The notes under the pieces: model-generated
Told to the model about the DNA's origin: nothing
Databases searched by the model: none
What the model saw: the letters and a program-made list of their open reading frames with translations, nothing else
Assembly (NCBI GenBank): GCA_043744215.1
Contig: JAYTVC010000039.1
Span: 8,089-72,088 of the forward strand
Direction: 5' to 3'
Length of the DNA stretch: 64,000 nt
Source: JBEEJL01 sp043744215
Lineage (GTDB): Bacteria > Pseudomonadota > Gammaproteobacteria > Burkholderiales > JBEEJL01
Shown: positions 35,131 through 44,256 of the stretch, in pieces
How the letters are laid out: each line of letters opens with the position of its first letter
How positions within the stretch are numbered: the first letter of the stretch is position 1
Made by a program: the position numbers and the translations under genes

Positions 35131-36660
35131 ATGTCCCTCAATCTGCTCGAAATGTTGGAAACTTCCGTGGTACCCGAAATCAGCAAGCAAGCAACCAGCT
35201 ATCTGGGCGAATCTTCCAGCGGCGTTAAATCGGCCATTGCCTCCATCCTGCCAACACTGGTAGGCGGCCTAATGCAAAGCGGTGCCAGCAACGAAGGTGC
35301 TGGCAAACTGTTAGCCATGATCAACACCGGGCCCAGCATCGAGCCGGGCATGCTCACAAATTTATCCGGCTTATTCAGTGGCGGCGAACGCACCGGCACC
35401 TTGCTCAGCATCGGCGGCACGCTGTTGAAAAATATTTTTGGCGATCGTGCAGACGGCATCTATTCAGCGCTGAGCAGCGGCAACAACATGAAAGCCGGCT
35501 CCGGCGGCTCGCTCATGGCCATGATCACGCCGCTGCTCTTCGGCATGTTAAAAAACCATATCGCCGCCAACAAGGTCGATGCACCCGGCCTCAAACAATT
35601 ACTCCAGTCACAACAGAAATTTGTGGCTCCGGCACTGAACGATAAAGTCACGCAGGCCATGGGCCTTGGTACGGTTGGCGCATTTCTGGGTGGCGCTGCG
35701 ACAGCAGGCGCTTCGCTCAAGGCAGGCGCACCCGAACCCATTCGCGCAACTGGCGGTGCGCCAGCGGAGACAACTGCAACCAAAACTGGTGCCACTGTCA
35801 GCGGCCATGCGCCCGCATCAACCGAAGTTGCCATGAACGCCATGAATGCCATGAACACGGCGCGCAGCGTCAACTATGGCGAGGCCGCCGCCCCAGCGTG
35901 GAAAAAGTTTCTACCTATCGGGCTGCTCGCCATTGCCGGTTTAGTTGCCGCAGCTTATTTTTTGAAAGGCCCGAATGGCAATGCAAATAAATCCGTTACG
36001 CCTGGCGGACAGGACGCGGCAAAACCGGCCATGCCGGAAGCGGTGAAACCTGCGCCCGACCTACCCAAGCCGGCGAGCGATGCGAGCAAGCCGGAACCGG
36101 CCAAAACCGAACCTGCCAAAGAAACGGGCAAAGTCGAACTGCCCGCCAGCCCGGCTACTCAAGCAGGCACCGATATGGCTAAGACTGCATCGGCAACCGG
36201 TGGCACGCCCGGCATGAAGTCCTACGCAGTAGCGGGCGGCAGTAAAATCGAAGTAGTGCCTAATAGCTTTGGCGACCGGCTGTTAGCGGCGCTGACCGGC
36301 CCCACTGCCGATCCCAAGCGTACCTTCAATCTGGACAAGGTGCGCTTCCCGTCCGATTCATCCGGCCTCAGCGCAGACGCTGTGCAGCAATTACAGGAAG
36401 CGGCAGTCATACTAAAGGCTTTCCCCACGGCGCAGATCAAGTTGGACGGCCATGCGGATAACACGGGCAATGTCGTCAGCAACAAAGATCTGTCCAGCGC
36501 TCGTGCTGATAAAGTCAAAACCGAACTCGTCAAACTGGGCGTTGCCGCCAGCCGTTTGAGCACCGACAGTTTCAGCGCCAGCAAACCCATTGCAAGCAAT
36601 AATACGGAAGCTGGCCGGTTGCAAAATCGACGCGTGGAACTGGCTGTCATCAAACGATGA
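35131..36660 (+). CDS. DUF937-OmpA fusion envelope protein
   Basis: The 509-aa protein starts at 35131 with AAGGAGAG upstream; the open frame continues 66 codons further without another good site. Residues about 1-210 form a DUF937-like helical domain (MLETSVVPEISKQATSYLGE, GGLLKN-type Gly/Leu repeats). Then comes an Ala/Thr linker, a membrane segment (FLPIGLLAIAGLVAAAYFL, about 255-275) and a Pro/Ala/Lys-rich stretch. The C-terminal OmpA-type peptidoglycan-binding domain has IKLDGHADNTGN and the closing NRRVELAVIKR. This suggests an inner-membrane protein reaching the cell wall. Confidence 0.75.
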   Translation: MSLNLLEMLETSVVPEISKQATSYLGESSSGVKSAIASILPTLVGGLMQSGASNEGAGKLLAMINTGPSIEPGMLTNLSGLFSGGERTGTLLSIGGTLLKNIFGDRADGIYSALSSGNNMKAGSGGSLMAMITPLLFGMLKNHIAANKVDAPGLKQLLQSQQKFVAPALNDKVTQAMGLGTVGAFLGGAATAGASLKAGAPEPIRATGGAPAETTATKTGATVSGHAPASTEVAMNAMNAMNTARSVNYGEAAAPAWKKFLPIGLLAIAGLVAAAYFLKGPNGNANKSVTPGGQDAAKPAMPEAVKPAPDLPKPASDASKPEPAKTEPAKETGKVELPASPATQAGTDMAKTASATGGTPGMKSYAVAGGSKIEVVPNSFGDRLLAALTGPTADPKRTFNLDKVRFPSDSSGLSADAVQQLQEAAVILKAFPTAQIKLDGHADNTGNVVSNKDLSSARADKVKTELVKLGVAASRLSTDSFSASKPIASNNTEAGRLQNRRVELAVIKR

Positions 36661-36863
36661 CATGAAACGGATCGAATTCAAAGGGGGTGGCTCGTGCCAC
36701 TCTCCCGACAAATTCCAAACCAGCAATATCCGGATTAACTTCAACAGTGTTAGCCTGAGATTCAGCAGCGCATTACAAACGAATTAAAAACAGTAACGGT
36801 TATCAATCTAACGATATCCTAACCATAAATATATTTAGGCAGCGCGCTTTTTACGCTCAAGTC

Positions 36864-38675
36864 ATGCTTTCCTTACGTCACTCCCGTTCCATGTTCAGTA
36901 TTTTGGTGGTGCCATTTGTCTTGCAAATGGTGCTGTTGGCTACGCTTATTGGCGGATTGTATTACCTCGCCAGTGGCGCGGCGGTGGATGAATTTCTCGA
37001 ACGACGCATGCACGACCTGGTCGACAGTACCGAGCAAACCATCAAATCCCAACTCGACCGGTCTGAGCTGATTACAAGCTCCATCAGTATGGGCGCGCAG
37101 AGCTATGGCATCGGCTTCTCGAATCCTGAAGCGATGGAAAACCTGCTGTTTCAGTTAAGCTCGCTCACACCTGAAGTGACCTTCATTTACGTCGGCTCAA
37201 GTTCCGGTGATTTCATTGGCGTTGACCGTGTCGCGCCGGGAAGCACATTGGTGCACGTAAAAAACCGCGACACGCAGGGGAAAAAACTCGTTTTCAACTC
37301 TAGCGGCCCGAGCCAACGCGGAGAAATGGTTCCGGCCATGAGCAAAACCTATGACACCCTTGCCCGCCCCTGGTACAAACTGGCGGCTGAACAGAAAATG
37401 CCCGTGTGGACTTCAGTTTATTTGTCTGCCTCAAAAAACATTCTTGAAGTGACCAAGGCCGTCCCCGTACTCAGTACGCAAGGCGAACTGCAAGGCGTCA
37501 TTGCCACCGATTTACCCTTGTCGCAAATTAGCAATTACCTTCGTGCGCACCCCATCAGCGAGCACGGTATCGCATTCGTGATGGAACCTTCCGGCGCGCT
37601 GATTGCCAGTTCCGCTCCTGCGCGATCTGCCACTACGGGTGAAGCGGCCACGCAATTAATCATGGCAAAGCAGAGCACTGAACCGCTGATTAAATTATCC
37701 GCCGAACAGTTGGCAGGGAGACTGCCCGCCATGGGCCAACGGCTGAATGTTAACCTCAAGCACAACGGTAGCCTGATTGAAATTTCCGCCAAGGCACTCA
37801 ACGGCACTAACGGACTGAACTGGATCACCGTCGTGGCGGCACCACGCGATGATTTCATGGGCAATATCCATCGCACTAATTTGCGTACATTTTTAATCAG
37901 CCTTGGCGCGCTGGCCTTAGCTATCGCGCTGGGCGTGATGGGCTTACGTTGGGTCACACGCGATCTTAAGCGATTGTCCAGCGCCGCCGGAAAAGTGGGC
38001 AATGAGGATTTCGCGCAAAACCCATTGCCCGACAGCAAAATCGTCGAAGTCAGCGCGCTCTCGCGTTCGCTGTCGCAGATGACCGGGCGCCTGCAAGACT
38101 CGATGCAACTGGTATCCAGTAAAAATCAGGAGTTGGCACAGGCCAACACAAAGCTCGAACAAATGTTGCACCGGCTGAATATCGATACCCTGACCGGCGT
38201 GTACAACCGCCATGCACTATTGGAACGGTTGGCCAATTCACTTCAGCTTAACCGGCATAACGATAACCACGAAAAAATTGCGCTGCTCTACATCGACATC
38301 GACGCGTTCAAATTTTTCAACGACTCGCTCGGCCATGCCATTGGAGACAAGTTGTTGATCGAAGCTGCCACCCGGCTAAAAGACAATACGCGGGAACACG
38401 ACACGGTGGCCCGTTTGGGTGGCGATGAATTTGTTGTGGTCTTGCCCAATCTGATCGATAGCGCGCAAGGGCAAGTGGTTGCTAAAAAAATCCTCGCCGC
38501 GCTCAATCAGCCTTTCCACCTGGAGTCAGGCACCACGTCGATCCGCGCATCCATCGGTGTCGCAATCTATCCGGACCATTCCCGCGATATGACTGAATTA
38601 ATTAATTTGGCCGATCAGGCCATGTATCTGGCGAAATCGCGCGGCAAAAACCAAGTCGTCATGTCGCAAGCATAG
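36864..38675 (+). CDS. Diguanylate cyclase with periplasmic Cache-type sensor
   Basis: The 603-aa membrane-bound enzyme would make cyclic di-GMP. Helix 1 lies near residues 10-35. A dCache-like periplasmic domain follows (FIYVGSSSGDFIGVDR, then ARPWYKLAAEQKMPVWTSVY), then helix 2 (FLISLGALALAIALGVMGL), a HAMP-like segment, a short coiled coil and the GGDEF domain. The active-site motif GGDEF is intact, and an inhibitory I-site REHD precedes it by five residues. The start could be 36864 or ATG 36891. It stands alone and ends at a terminator. Confidence 0.88.
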   Translation: MLSLRHSRSMFSILVVPFVLQMVLLATLIGGLYYLASGAAVDEFLERRMHDLVDSTEQTIKSQLDRSELITSSISMGAQSYGIGFSNPEAMENLLFQLSSLTPEVTFIYVGSSSGDFIGVDRVAPGSTLVHVKNRDTQGKKLVFNSSGPSQRGEMVPAMSKTYDTLARPWYKLAAEQKMPVWTSVYLSASKNILEVTKAVPVLSTQGELQGVIATDLPLSQISNYLRAHPISEHGIAFVMEPSGALIASSAPARSATTGEAATQLIMAKQSTEPLIKLSAEQLAGRLPAMGQRLNVNLKHNGSLIEISAKALNGTNGLNWITVVAAPRDDFMGNIHRTNLRTFLISLGALALAIALGVMGLRWVTRDLKRLSSAAGKVGNEDFAQNPLPDSKIVEVSALSRSLSQMTGRLQDSMQLVSSKNQELAQANTKLEQMLHRLNIDTLTGVYNRHALLERLANSLQLNRHNDNHEKIALLYIDIDAFKFFNDSLGHAIGDKLLIEAATRLKDNTREHDTVARLGGDEFVVVLPNLIDSAQGQVVAKKILAALNQPFHLESGTTSIRASIGVAIYPDHSRDMTELINLADQAMYLAKSRGKNQVVMSQA

Positions 38676-38697
38676 CGTGCATTGACACGCCTGCGCC

Positions 38698-38720
38698 AAC
38701 GGCCCGCTCGGGCCGTTTTT
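38698..38720 (+). terminator. Rho-independent terminator after the diguanylate cyclase
   Basis: Stem AACGGCCC / GGGCCGTT with loop GCTC, then a T-run. Confidence 0.85.
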
Positions 38721-38945
38721 GTTGTATGCATCCCCCTCATTTTCTTCTGGCCTGATACTCCAACAGGTCGAGTCCACCTTGCAATTATTTTCACTTGAAT
38801 CTGGTGACGTCTCCATTGTGAATAGTGCACAACAACATCAAGCAATTGTTCCTATCCGCACCAGGGGGAACGACGTAGATTGATATCGGGGGATCGGGAC
38901 ATAAACACTCCCGGTCTAATCAGCAAATATTCCAAGGAGACAGCC

Positions 38946-39356
38946 ATGAAATGCATACGCAAACCTTGCACACTCACAGCTTTGATAACCGCATTGTTGT
39001 CAGCAACATCGGCAGGGGCAAACTCGCTCAACCCTGACCTCGCCGGCTTCAGTGGTTTTGATGGTGCCCATGGTGCCATGCACACCGAATACGGCATGCG
39101 CGGCGATGAGGGTAGCGCGGGTACTTCAGCGACGGCCTATCAAACTGAAAACCCCATCAACAGGGCGTTCGGCAACTTCAGCGGCTATAACGGTGCCCAT
39201 CCAGTAACATGGGCTGCCGTATCAGGCATGCACGGTCGAGCCGGCATAACCGGCGAATATGGCAGTGCCGGCGCCATGCGTGAAGAAGCTACGACAGCGA
39301 ATAACAGGAACTATTCTGTATTCGGCGATTTCAAAGGGTTTAGCGGTGCGCAATAA
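38946..39356 (+). CDS. Secreted repeat protein A (FSG / Gly-x-x modules)
   Basis: The 136-aa protein starts 6 nt after AAGGAG. Residues 1-25 are a signal peptide ending ATSAGA. The mature part repeats a two-part module. Part one is an aromatic FSG motif: LAGFSGFDGAHG, then RAFGNFSGYNGAHP, then VFGDFKGFSGAQ. Part two is a short collagen-like Gly-x-x run (YGMRGDEGSAG and MHGRAGITGEYGSAG). No Cys occurs in the mature part. The second secreted protein downstream shares both motifs. I do not recognise the family. An extracellular or periplasmic structural or metal-binding role is possible but unproven. Confidence 0.7.
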   Translation: MKCIRKPCTLTALITALLSATSAGANSLNPDLAGFSGFDGAHGAMHTEYGMRGDEGSAGTSATAYQTENPINRAFGNFSGYNGAHPVTWAAVSGMHGRAGITGEYGSAGAMREEATTANNRNYSVFGDFKGFSGAQ

Positions 39357-39677
39357 CTGTGCTTGTGGTGCAATCAAGATCACTATCGGTGCTAATGATC
39401 TGCTGCCATGAAATGATCCGCACTGGCGACTGGGTCTGATGCCGCTGGGTCTGATGCCACTGGGTCTGAAGACCTAGTGAAGCCATATCAGGTTTCTAAC
39501 TACCTATACTGGTTATCAGATAGCTTGGCTGTAGACTGGTTCCAGGCTATTGGTTATTACGACTGCAACGATTACGTTCATTCCAACCACGCTTTCAATA
39601 CGGAATGATCGCCACGGTGACTCTCACACGGGTCCAACAACGGGGGCAGTGAGCCTCACAACAGAAGGAGAATGATC
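39357..39677. other. Intergenic region between the two secreted repeat proteins
   Basis: This 0.32-kb stretch holds three tandem 15-bp units starting CTGGGTCTGATGCC (about 39430-39474). An open frame runs through them to 39606 but has no ATG and no ribosome site. No terminator is obvious, so the two flanking genes may be cotranscribed. Confidence 0.5.
39430..39474. repeat. Three tandem copies of a 15-bp unit
   Basis: CTGGGTCTGATGCCG is repeated with one to three changes, the last unit being the most diverged. Confidence 0.7.
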
Positions 39678-40112
39678 ATGACTACCCATTACAAAATCGT
39701 CGCCGGTATCTTCTTGGCAGCTGGCAGCATGGTGCTGTTACCGGCGGCACTGGCGAAGCAAGGAATCAACGAGGCGTATGAAGACTTTAGCGGCACCCAT
39801 GTAAACACCTACAAAACCGCGCAAGAACCGGCCAGAATGAGCGAAGGCAAACTCGGCCCATCGGGCAAAGAGGGCGAGAGCGGTATGTCAGGCTCGAAGA
39901 CCATGCGTTACGATGTAGATCAGGCCTTTGAGGATTTCAGCGGTACACACGCTTCGCCGATAGCGATGGCTGCGCCGGGTCTGCAAGGCCGTGTCGGCAC
40001 GAGCGGCGAGCGCGGCGCGGCTGGACGCGTTTTAGAAATCTATTCGCCTTTCAATTTGCCAGGCGATAAAGCAGACGGCTGCAGCAAATATCTGCGTTGC
40101 AGTGCCGAGTAA
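39678..40112 (+). CDS. Secreted repeat protein B (FSG / Gly-x-x modules)
   Basis: The 144-aa protein starts at the ATG at 39678, which has AAGGAG 7 nt upstream; the ATG at 39672 is too close to it. A signal peptide ends near LPAALA. Two modules follow: INEAYEDFSGTH plus GKLGPSGKEGESGMSG, and VDQAFEDFSGTH plus GLQGRVGTSGERGAAG. A short C-terminal tail carries two Cys (GCSKYLRC), absent from protein A. The shared plan suggests duplication and divergence. A strong terminator follows. Function unknown. Confidence 0.7.
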   Translation: MTTHYKIVAGIFLAAGSMVLLPAALAKQGINEAYEDFSGTHVNTYKTAQEPARMSEGKLGPSGKEGESGMSGSKTMRYDVDQAFEDFSGTHASPIAMAAPGLQGRVGTSGERGAAGRVLEIYSPFNLPGDKADGCSKYLRCSAE

Positions 40113-40137
40113 TCAACACGGGCGCATTGCTCAAAAC

Positions 40138-40174
40138 AAAACCGCGCAGGCATCTCACGCCTGCGCGGTTTTTG
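40138..40174. terminator. Bidirectional rho-independent terminator
   Basis: Stem AAACCGCGCAGGC / GCCTGCGCGGTTT with a short loop and a T-run. It separates secreted protein B from the convergent HExxH gene. Confidence 0.88.
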
Positions 40175-40250
40175 TATGTCAACAATTCAACGGAATGAAA
40201 TAATTTTCAAGGCGAAAATTTTTGTCTTGACGTGTAAATTAGATATTATG

Positions 40251-40263
40251 TAACTATTTGATT
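40251..40263 (-). promoter_or_regulatory. IHF-consensus dispersed element, copy 8
   Basis: Minus strand: AATCAAATAGTTA, exact consensus. Twenty-one bases of core plus right flank are identical to copy 9. Located between convergent genes. Confidence 0.6.
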
Positions 40264-40295
40264 TTATTGAATTTTTTACAATGAATTGCTAACCG

Positions 40296-41228
40296 TTATT
40301 GCGCGCTCGCAATGCGCATCGTGGCCACATCTGAAGGCAAACCCAACTCCACCATCACGGCTTGCACAAACGTTTTGTGCGCATCAGGGCAGCACGCATA
40401 CCAGCGACGGAGATATTCGCCAATATCTTTTGCCGCACCTTGGCGGTCATGGTTGAGAAACGCCAATGCGCCCCATTGCTCGGGATGCTGTTCCAGCAAA
40501 GTCAACAACCGCGCTGCTACCACTTCATTCTTGCTGCGCATATACGGGTCGGCGCGTACGGCGCTTTCATTTTGCACAAACCAGTTTGCCAGGCTGAAAC
40601 CTGCCGGCAGGGTGCGATGGTTCTCTTGGCGCATTTGCTCGGCATAGCGGCGCAATGATGCCGCATAATTTTTCCATTGCGGATAGGGCGGTGCCACTTC
40701 CCATGTAGCCGCCATGCGTTTGAGTGCGAACAGGGACGCCGCTTCGCATAAGGATTCTTCAAACCATTGATTCGGATCCTGCACCTTGCTTAAGCGCGAT
40801 TCGCTGTTATCGAAATTCGACAACACATGGGTAAGTTCGTGGGCAAACTGATAGGCAAACTGGCTCCAGTGGCGGTCTTTGGCAGTGAGCAATATCACGT
40901 ACTGACCGCCCGCCTCACGCTCATACAATGCCACAGGCGAATCGTTGCCATGCTCAACTTTGATCAGCGGCATTTTGCCGTGGGGGAAATACGGTTCGAG
41001 TTCAGAGGCAACGGAATACAACACGCGCTCGATGTCTTCCGGGTTGGCATCGCCCCACCCGTTGCCGCCGACCTTGATGTCGAGGCCGCGTTTGTTCAAC
41101 TTGTCTTTGGTAGTGGAAAAATCAAAGGCGTAGGCGGCAGGATGCATCGACATCGCACAGAATAACGTCAGCGATGTGAGCGTGCGGGTCAGCCATTTGT
41201 TGCGCGGTAAGGCAATCGAATTGCTCAT
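40296..41228 (-). CDS. Secreted putative zinc metallopeptidase (HExxH)
   Basis: The 310-aa protein starts at 41228 (MSNSIALPRNKW), where GAGGGA precedes the ATG; an upstream in-frame ATG at 41279 lacks a site. The signal peptide ends around HPAAYA. The segment FAHELTHVLSNF carries HExxH, and FEESLCEAASLFALKRM supplies a downstream Glu, the arrangement of gluzincin-type metallopeptidases. The rest is helical. The substrate is unknown and I do not recognise a named family. Confidence 0.65.
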   Translation of the reverse strand: MSNSIALPRNKWLTRTLTSLTLFCAMSMHPAAYAFDFSTTKDKLNKRGLDIKVGGNGWGDANPEDIERVLYSVASELEPYFPHGKMPLIKVEHGNDSPVALYEREAGGQYVILLTAKDRHWSQFAYQFAHELTHVLSNFDNSESRLSKVQDPNQWFEESLCEAASLFALKRMAATWEVAPPYPQWKNYAASLRRYAEQMRQENHRTLPAGFSLANWFVQNESAVRADPYMRSKNEVVAARLLTLLEQHPEQWGALAFLNHDRQGAAKDIGEYLRRWYACCPDAHKTFVQAVMVELGLPSDVATMRIASAQ

Positions 41229-41406
41229 GTTTTCCCTCGATGCGATGGGACCGGAAACGCTAGCGCGATGTGTTTTCATGGCAGGCCGCTTTGAATGAAA
41301 TGGCTTCGCTATACAAATAAAATAATGCGCTTATAAATTCTTCGCGCCAAGCGGCAACGGGTTAACAAACGTTACGCTGCAAATTATCATTTGGACTACG
41401 TCTTGA

Positions 41407-41886
41407 TTATGGTTTTTGTCCACGGTGGATCTCATCTACCCACAGCACTTCTTCCGGCGGCTCGATGGTGGGGATGTCCAGATTTACCACGACCGATTCC
41501 TGATCGCTGCGCACTAAAACGCATTCGAGTTTTTCATCGGTACTCGCATTGATTTCCTGATGGGGCACGTAAGGCGGCACAAAAATAAAATCGCCGGGCC
41601 CGGCCTCAGCAGTAAACTCCAGATTATTTCCCCAGCGCATACGCGCGCGGCCTTTCACTACATAGATTACACTCTCCAGCGCACCGTGGTGATGGGCACC
41701 GGTCTTGGCGTTGGCAAGGATCGACACCGTACCCGCCCATATTTTTTGCGCTCCCACGCGGGCGAAGTTGATCGCCGCCGCCCGCTCCATGCCCGGCGTT
41801 TGCGCCGTGTTGGCGTCAAGTTGATTGGCGTGAATCACGCGCACACCGTGAAATTTCCAGTTCATTTTTTTTGCTTCGTCAGCCAC
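41407..41886 (-). CDS. Cupin-domain protein
   Basis: This 159-aa protein contains one cupin barrel. The first metal-binding motif reads GAHHHGALESVIYVVKGRAR (His-His-His and Glu) and the second is PGDFIFVPPYVPHQEIN. It could be a dioxygenase, isomerase or ligand-binding sensor. It follows tldD by 18 bp on the same strand and may be cotranscribed. Confidence 0.8.
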   Translation of the reverse strand: MADEAKKMNWKFHGVRVIHANQLDANTAQTPGMERAAAINFARVGAQKIWAGTVSILANAKTGAHHHGALESVIYVVKGRARMRWGNNLEFTAEAGPGDFIFVPPYVPHQEINASTDEKLECVLVRSDQESVVVNLDIPTIEPPEEVLWVDEIHRGQKP

Positions 41887-41904
41887 GAAATTTCCCTTTA
41901 TTCA

Positions 41905-43347
41905 TTATGCCGTCCCACCCACCGTCAATTCTTCGATACGCAAAGTCGGTTGCCCTACGCCCACCGGCACGCTCTGGCCTTCCTTGCCGCAGGTGCCGAC
42001 GCCGGGGTCGAGCGCCATGTCGTTGCCGATCATCGTTACGCGAGTGAGCACGTCGGGGCCGTTGCCGATGAGCGTTGCGCCCTTGACGGGATACGTCAAC
42101 TTGCCGTCTTCGATCATGTAAGCCTCTGCCGCCGAGAAAACAAATTTGCCGCTGGTGATGTCCACTTGCCCGCCACCGAAGTTCGCTGCATATAAACCTT
42201 TTTTCACCGACTTGATAATTTCCTGCGGGTCTTTGTCACCGTTGAGCATGATGGTGTTAGTCATGCGCGGCATGGGCAGGTGCGCGTAGGATTCGCGCCG
42301 GCCGTTGCCGGTGAGCGGCATGTTCATCAGCCGCGCGTTAAGACTATCTTGAATATAGCCTTTAAGGATGCCGTTTTCAATCAGCACCGTGCGTTGCGTG
42401 GGGTTGCCTTCGTCGTCGATGTTGAGGGAACCTCTTCGATTTTCAATGGTGCCGTCGTCAATCACCGTCACACCTGGCGCGGCAACGCGCTCGCCAATGC
42501 GGCCGCTGAATGCAGAGCTGCCTTTGCGGTTGAAGTCGCCTTCCAATCCGTGGCCGATGGCTTCGTGCAACAAAATGCCGGGCCAGCCGGAGCCCAGCAC
42601 CACCGTCATTGCGCCTGCCGGCGCTGCCTTCGCGCCGAGATTGGTGATGGCCTGATGCACGGCGGCCTGGGCATATTGTTGCAACACATCGTCGTTGAAA
42701 TGTGAGTAATCGAAGCGCCCGCCGCCACCGGCCGAGCCCTGCTCGCGTACGCCGTTTTGTTCGGCGATCACAGTCACGGATAAACGCACCAGCGGCCGTA
42801 CGTCAGCGGCCATCATGCCGTCATGACGCGCCACCAGCACCACTTCGTATTCACCGGCGAGGCCGGCCATCACCTGCACGATACGTGGATCCAGTTCGCG
42901 GCAATTTTTTTCGATGCGTTCGAGCAGGCGCACTTTGTCGGTGTCGGACAAGCTGGTAAGCGGATCATGCGGCAAATATAAATTGCGCCCGCTGCCGTGC
43001 TTCACCGGCACGGCGGCGCTGCTGCCACCCGCTTGCGCAATGGCGCGTGTCGCTTGCGCGGCAGATTCGAGTGCGGCCAGATTGATATCGTCAGAATAAG
43101 CGAAAGCGGTTTTTTCACCCGATATCGCGCGCACACCGACGCCCTGGTCGATGTGAAAACTGCCGGATTTCACCTGGCCTTCTTCGAGGCTCCAGCCTTC
43201 GCTGCGGCTGTATTGAAAATATAAATCGGCGTAATCGACCCGATGGGTCATGATGCTGCCGAATACTTTGGTCAGTGCGCCTTCATCCAGCGCGAATGGC
43301 GTCAGCAAAGTATTTTGTGCTGTATGAAGCAATGTTTGCGAGCTCAT
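41905..43347 (-). CDS. tldD: Metalloprotease TldD
   Basis: This 480-aa subunit is known from Escherichia coli to act with TldE/PmbA on modified peptides and CcdA. The active-site motif is HEAIGHGLEGDFNRKGSSAF (HExxxH), and the C-terminus has the conserved ATLIGNGPDVLTRVTMIGND and GTCGKEGQSVPVGVGQPTLR. tldE/pmbA is not in the window. The order yhdP, nitrilase, tldD on one strand is typical for the group. Confidence 0.95.
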   Translation of the reverse strand: MSSQTLLHTAQNTLLTPFALDEGALTKVFGSIMTHRVDYADLYFQYSRSEGWSLEEGQVKSGSFHIDQGVGVRAISGEKTAFAYSDDINLAALESAAQATRAIAQAGGSSAAVPVKHGSGRNLYLPHDPLTSLSDTDKVRLLERIEKNCRELDPRIVQVMAGLAGEYEVVLVARHDGMMAADVRPLVRLSVTVIAEQNGVREQGSAGGGGRFDYSHFNDDVLQQYAQAAVHQAITNLGAKAAPAGAMTVVLGSGWPGILLHEAIGHGLEGDFNRKGSSAFSGRIGERVAAPGVTVIDDGTIENRRGSLNIDDEGNPTQRTVLIENGILKGYIQDSLNARLMNMPLTGNGRRESYAHLPMPRMTNTIMLNGDKDPQEIIKSVKKGLYAANFGGGQVDITSGKFVFSAAEAYMIEDGKLTYPVKGATLIGNGPDVLTRVTMIGNDMALDPGVGTCGKEGQSVPVGVGQPTLRIEELTVGGTA

Positions 43348-43369
43348 AAAACCTTAAAATATTGTTAAT

Positions 43370-43382
43370 AATCAAATAGTTA
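43370..43382 (+). promoter_or_regulatory. IHF-consensus dispersed element, copy 9
   Basis: AATCAAATAGTTA, exact consensus, in the 88-bp gap between the nitrilase-family gene and tldD; flanks AATATTGTTAAT on the left and CATAATAT on the right. Confidence 0.6.
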
Positions 43383-43435
43383 CATAATATAGCCAAAAGG
43401 CCTGCACGTACCATATGGCGACACCTGCGCCAGAT

Positions 43436-44251
43436 TTAAAGCGTTCGGTGCTGCAAGGCCGGCAATTTTTTTCTCACCTCGGCGCTGCGGACTGGTTCAA
43501 CATCGGTGACGATCACGCCTGCGCCTTTATCCATGCGTTTCAAAATTGTGCCCCACGCATCCACTATCATACTATTGCCGTGGGTTTCGCGCCCCGACGC
43601 ATGTTTGCCCCCTTGCGCCGGCGCAACGACATAGCACTGATTTTCGATGGCGCGGGCGCGGATCAACGTTTCCCAATGGGCGCGGCCGGTGGTTTCAGTG
43701 AATGCCGAAGGCACGAATAGTATGTCGGCGCCGTGCATGGCGCGATACATTTCGGGAAAACGCAAGTCGTAGCAAATCGACAAGCCGAGTTTGCCAAAGG
43801 GCGAACCGACGGTGACGATCTGATTGCCTGCTTCAATGGTGCGCGACTCGGAATATTGCTCGTTGCCCGACGCGAATTCAAATAAATGGATCTTGTCGTA
43901 GCGGGCCGCCACTTCTCCGCCGGCACTCAATAGCAGGCAACTGTTGCGGACTTTTTTTGTATCATCACACGCGAGCGGAATGGAGCCGGCGACGATCCAT
44001 AGATTCAAGCGCGCGGCGATGTCGCGCAAAAAATCCTGTGTCAGACCGCGGCCAAAAGTTTCGCGTACAGCGACTTTATCCGTCTCGTGCAATCCCATGA
44101 TGGCGAAATATTCCGGCAATGCGACAAGTTGTGCGCCCTCGCCCGCTGCTTGCTCAATGAGCGCGCCGGCATCGCGTAAATTTGCGGCCACATCAGGGCC
44201 CGATACCATTTGCACTGCGGCCAAACGAAAAGTATTTTTTGCAGGCGCCAC
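43436..44251 (-). CDS. Carbon-nitrogen hydrolase (nitrilase superfamily, Nit-like)
   Basis: The 271-aa amidase-fold enzyme has a complete Glu-Lys-Cys triad: LPEYFAIM (Glu), YDKIHLFEF (Lys) and SICYDLRFPEMYR (Cys). Nit1/Nit2-type members repair deaminated glutathione or hydrolyse omega-amides, and this is the likeliest group here. It lies 5 nt after yhdP, so translation is probably coupled. Confidence 0.88.
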   Translation of the reverse strand: MAPAKNTFRLAAVQMVSGPDVAANLRDAGALIEQAAGEGAQLVALPEYFAIMGLHETDKVAVRETFGRGLTQDFLRDIAARLNLWIVAGSIPLACDDTKKVRNSCLLLSAGGEVAARYDKIHLFEFASGNEQYSESRTIEAGNQIVTVGSPFGKLGLSICYDLRFPEMYRAMHGADILFVPSAFTETTGRAHWETLIRARAIENQCYVVAPAQGGKHASGRETHGNSMIVDAWGTILKRMDKGAGVIVTDVEPVRSAEVRKKLPALQHRTL

Positions 44252-44256
44252 GTTGT

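Noticed and set aside
39420..39606. Open frame through the 15-bp tandem repeats between the secreted proteins
   Set aside because: No ATG, only a possible internal GTG without a good ribosome site; too short and without recognisable features.
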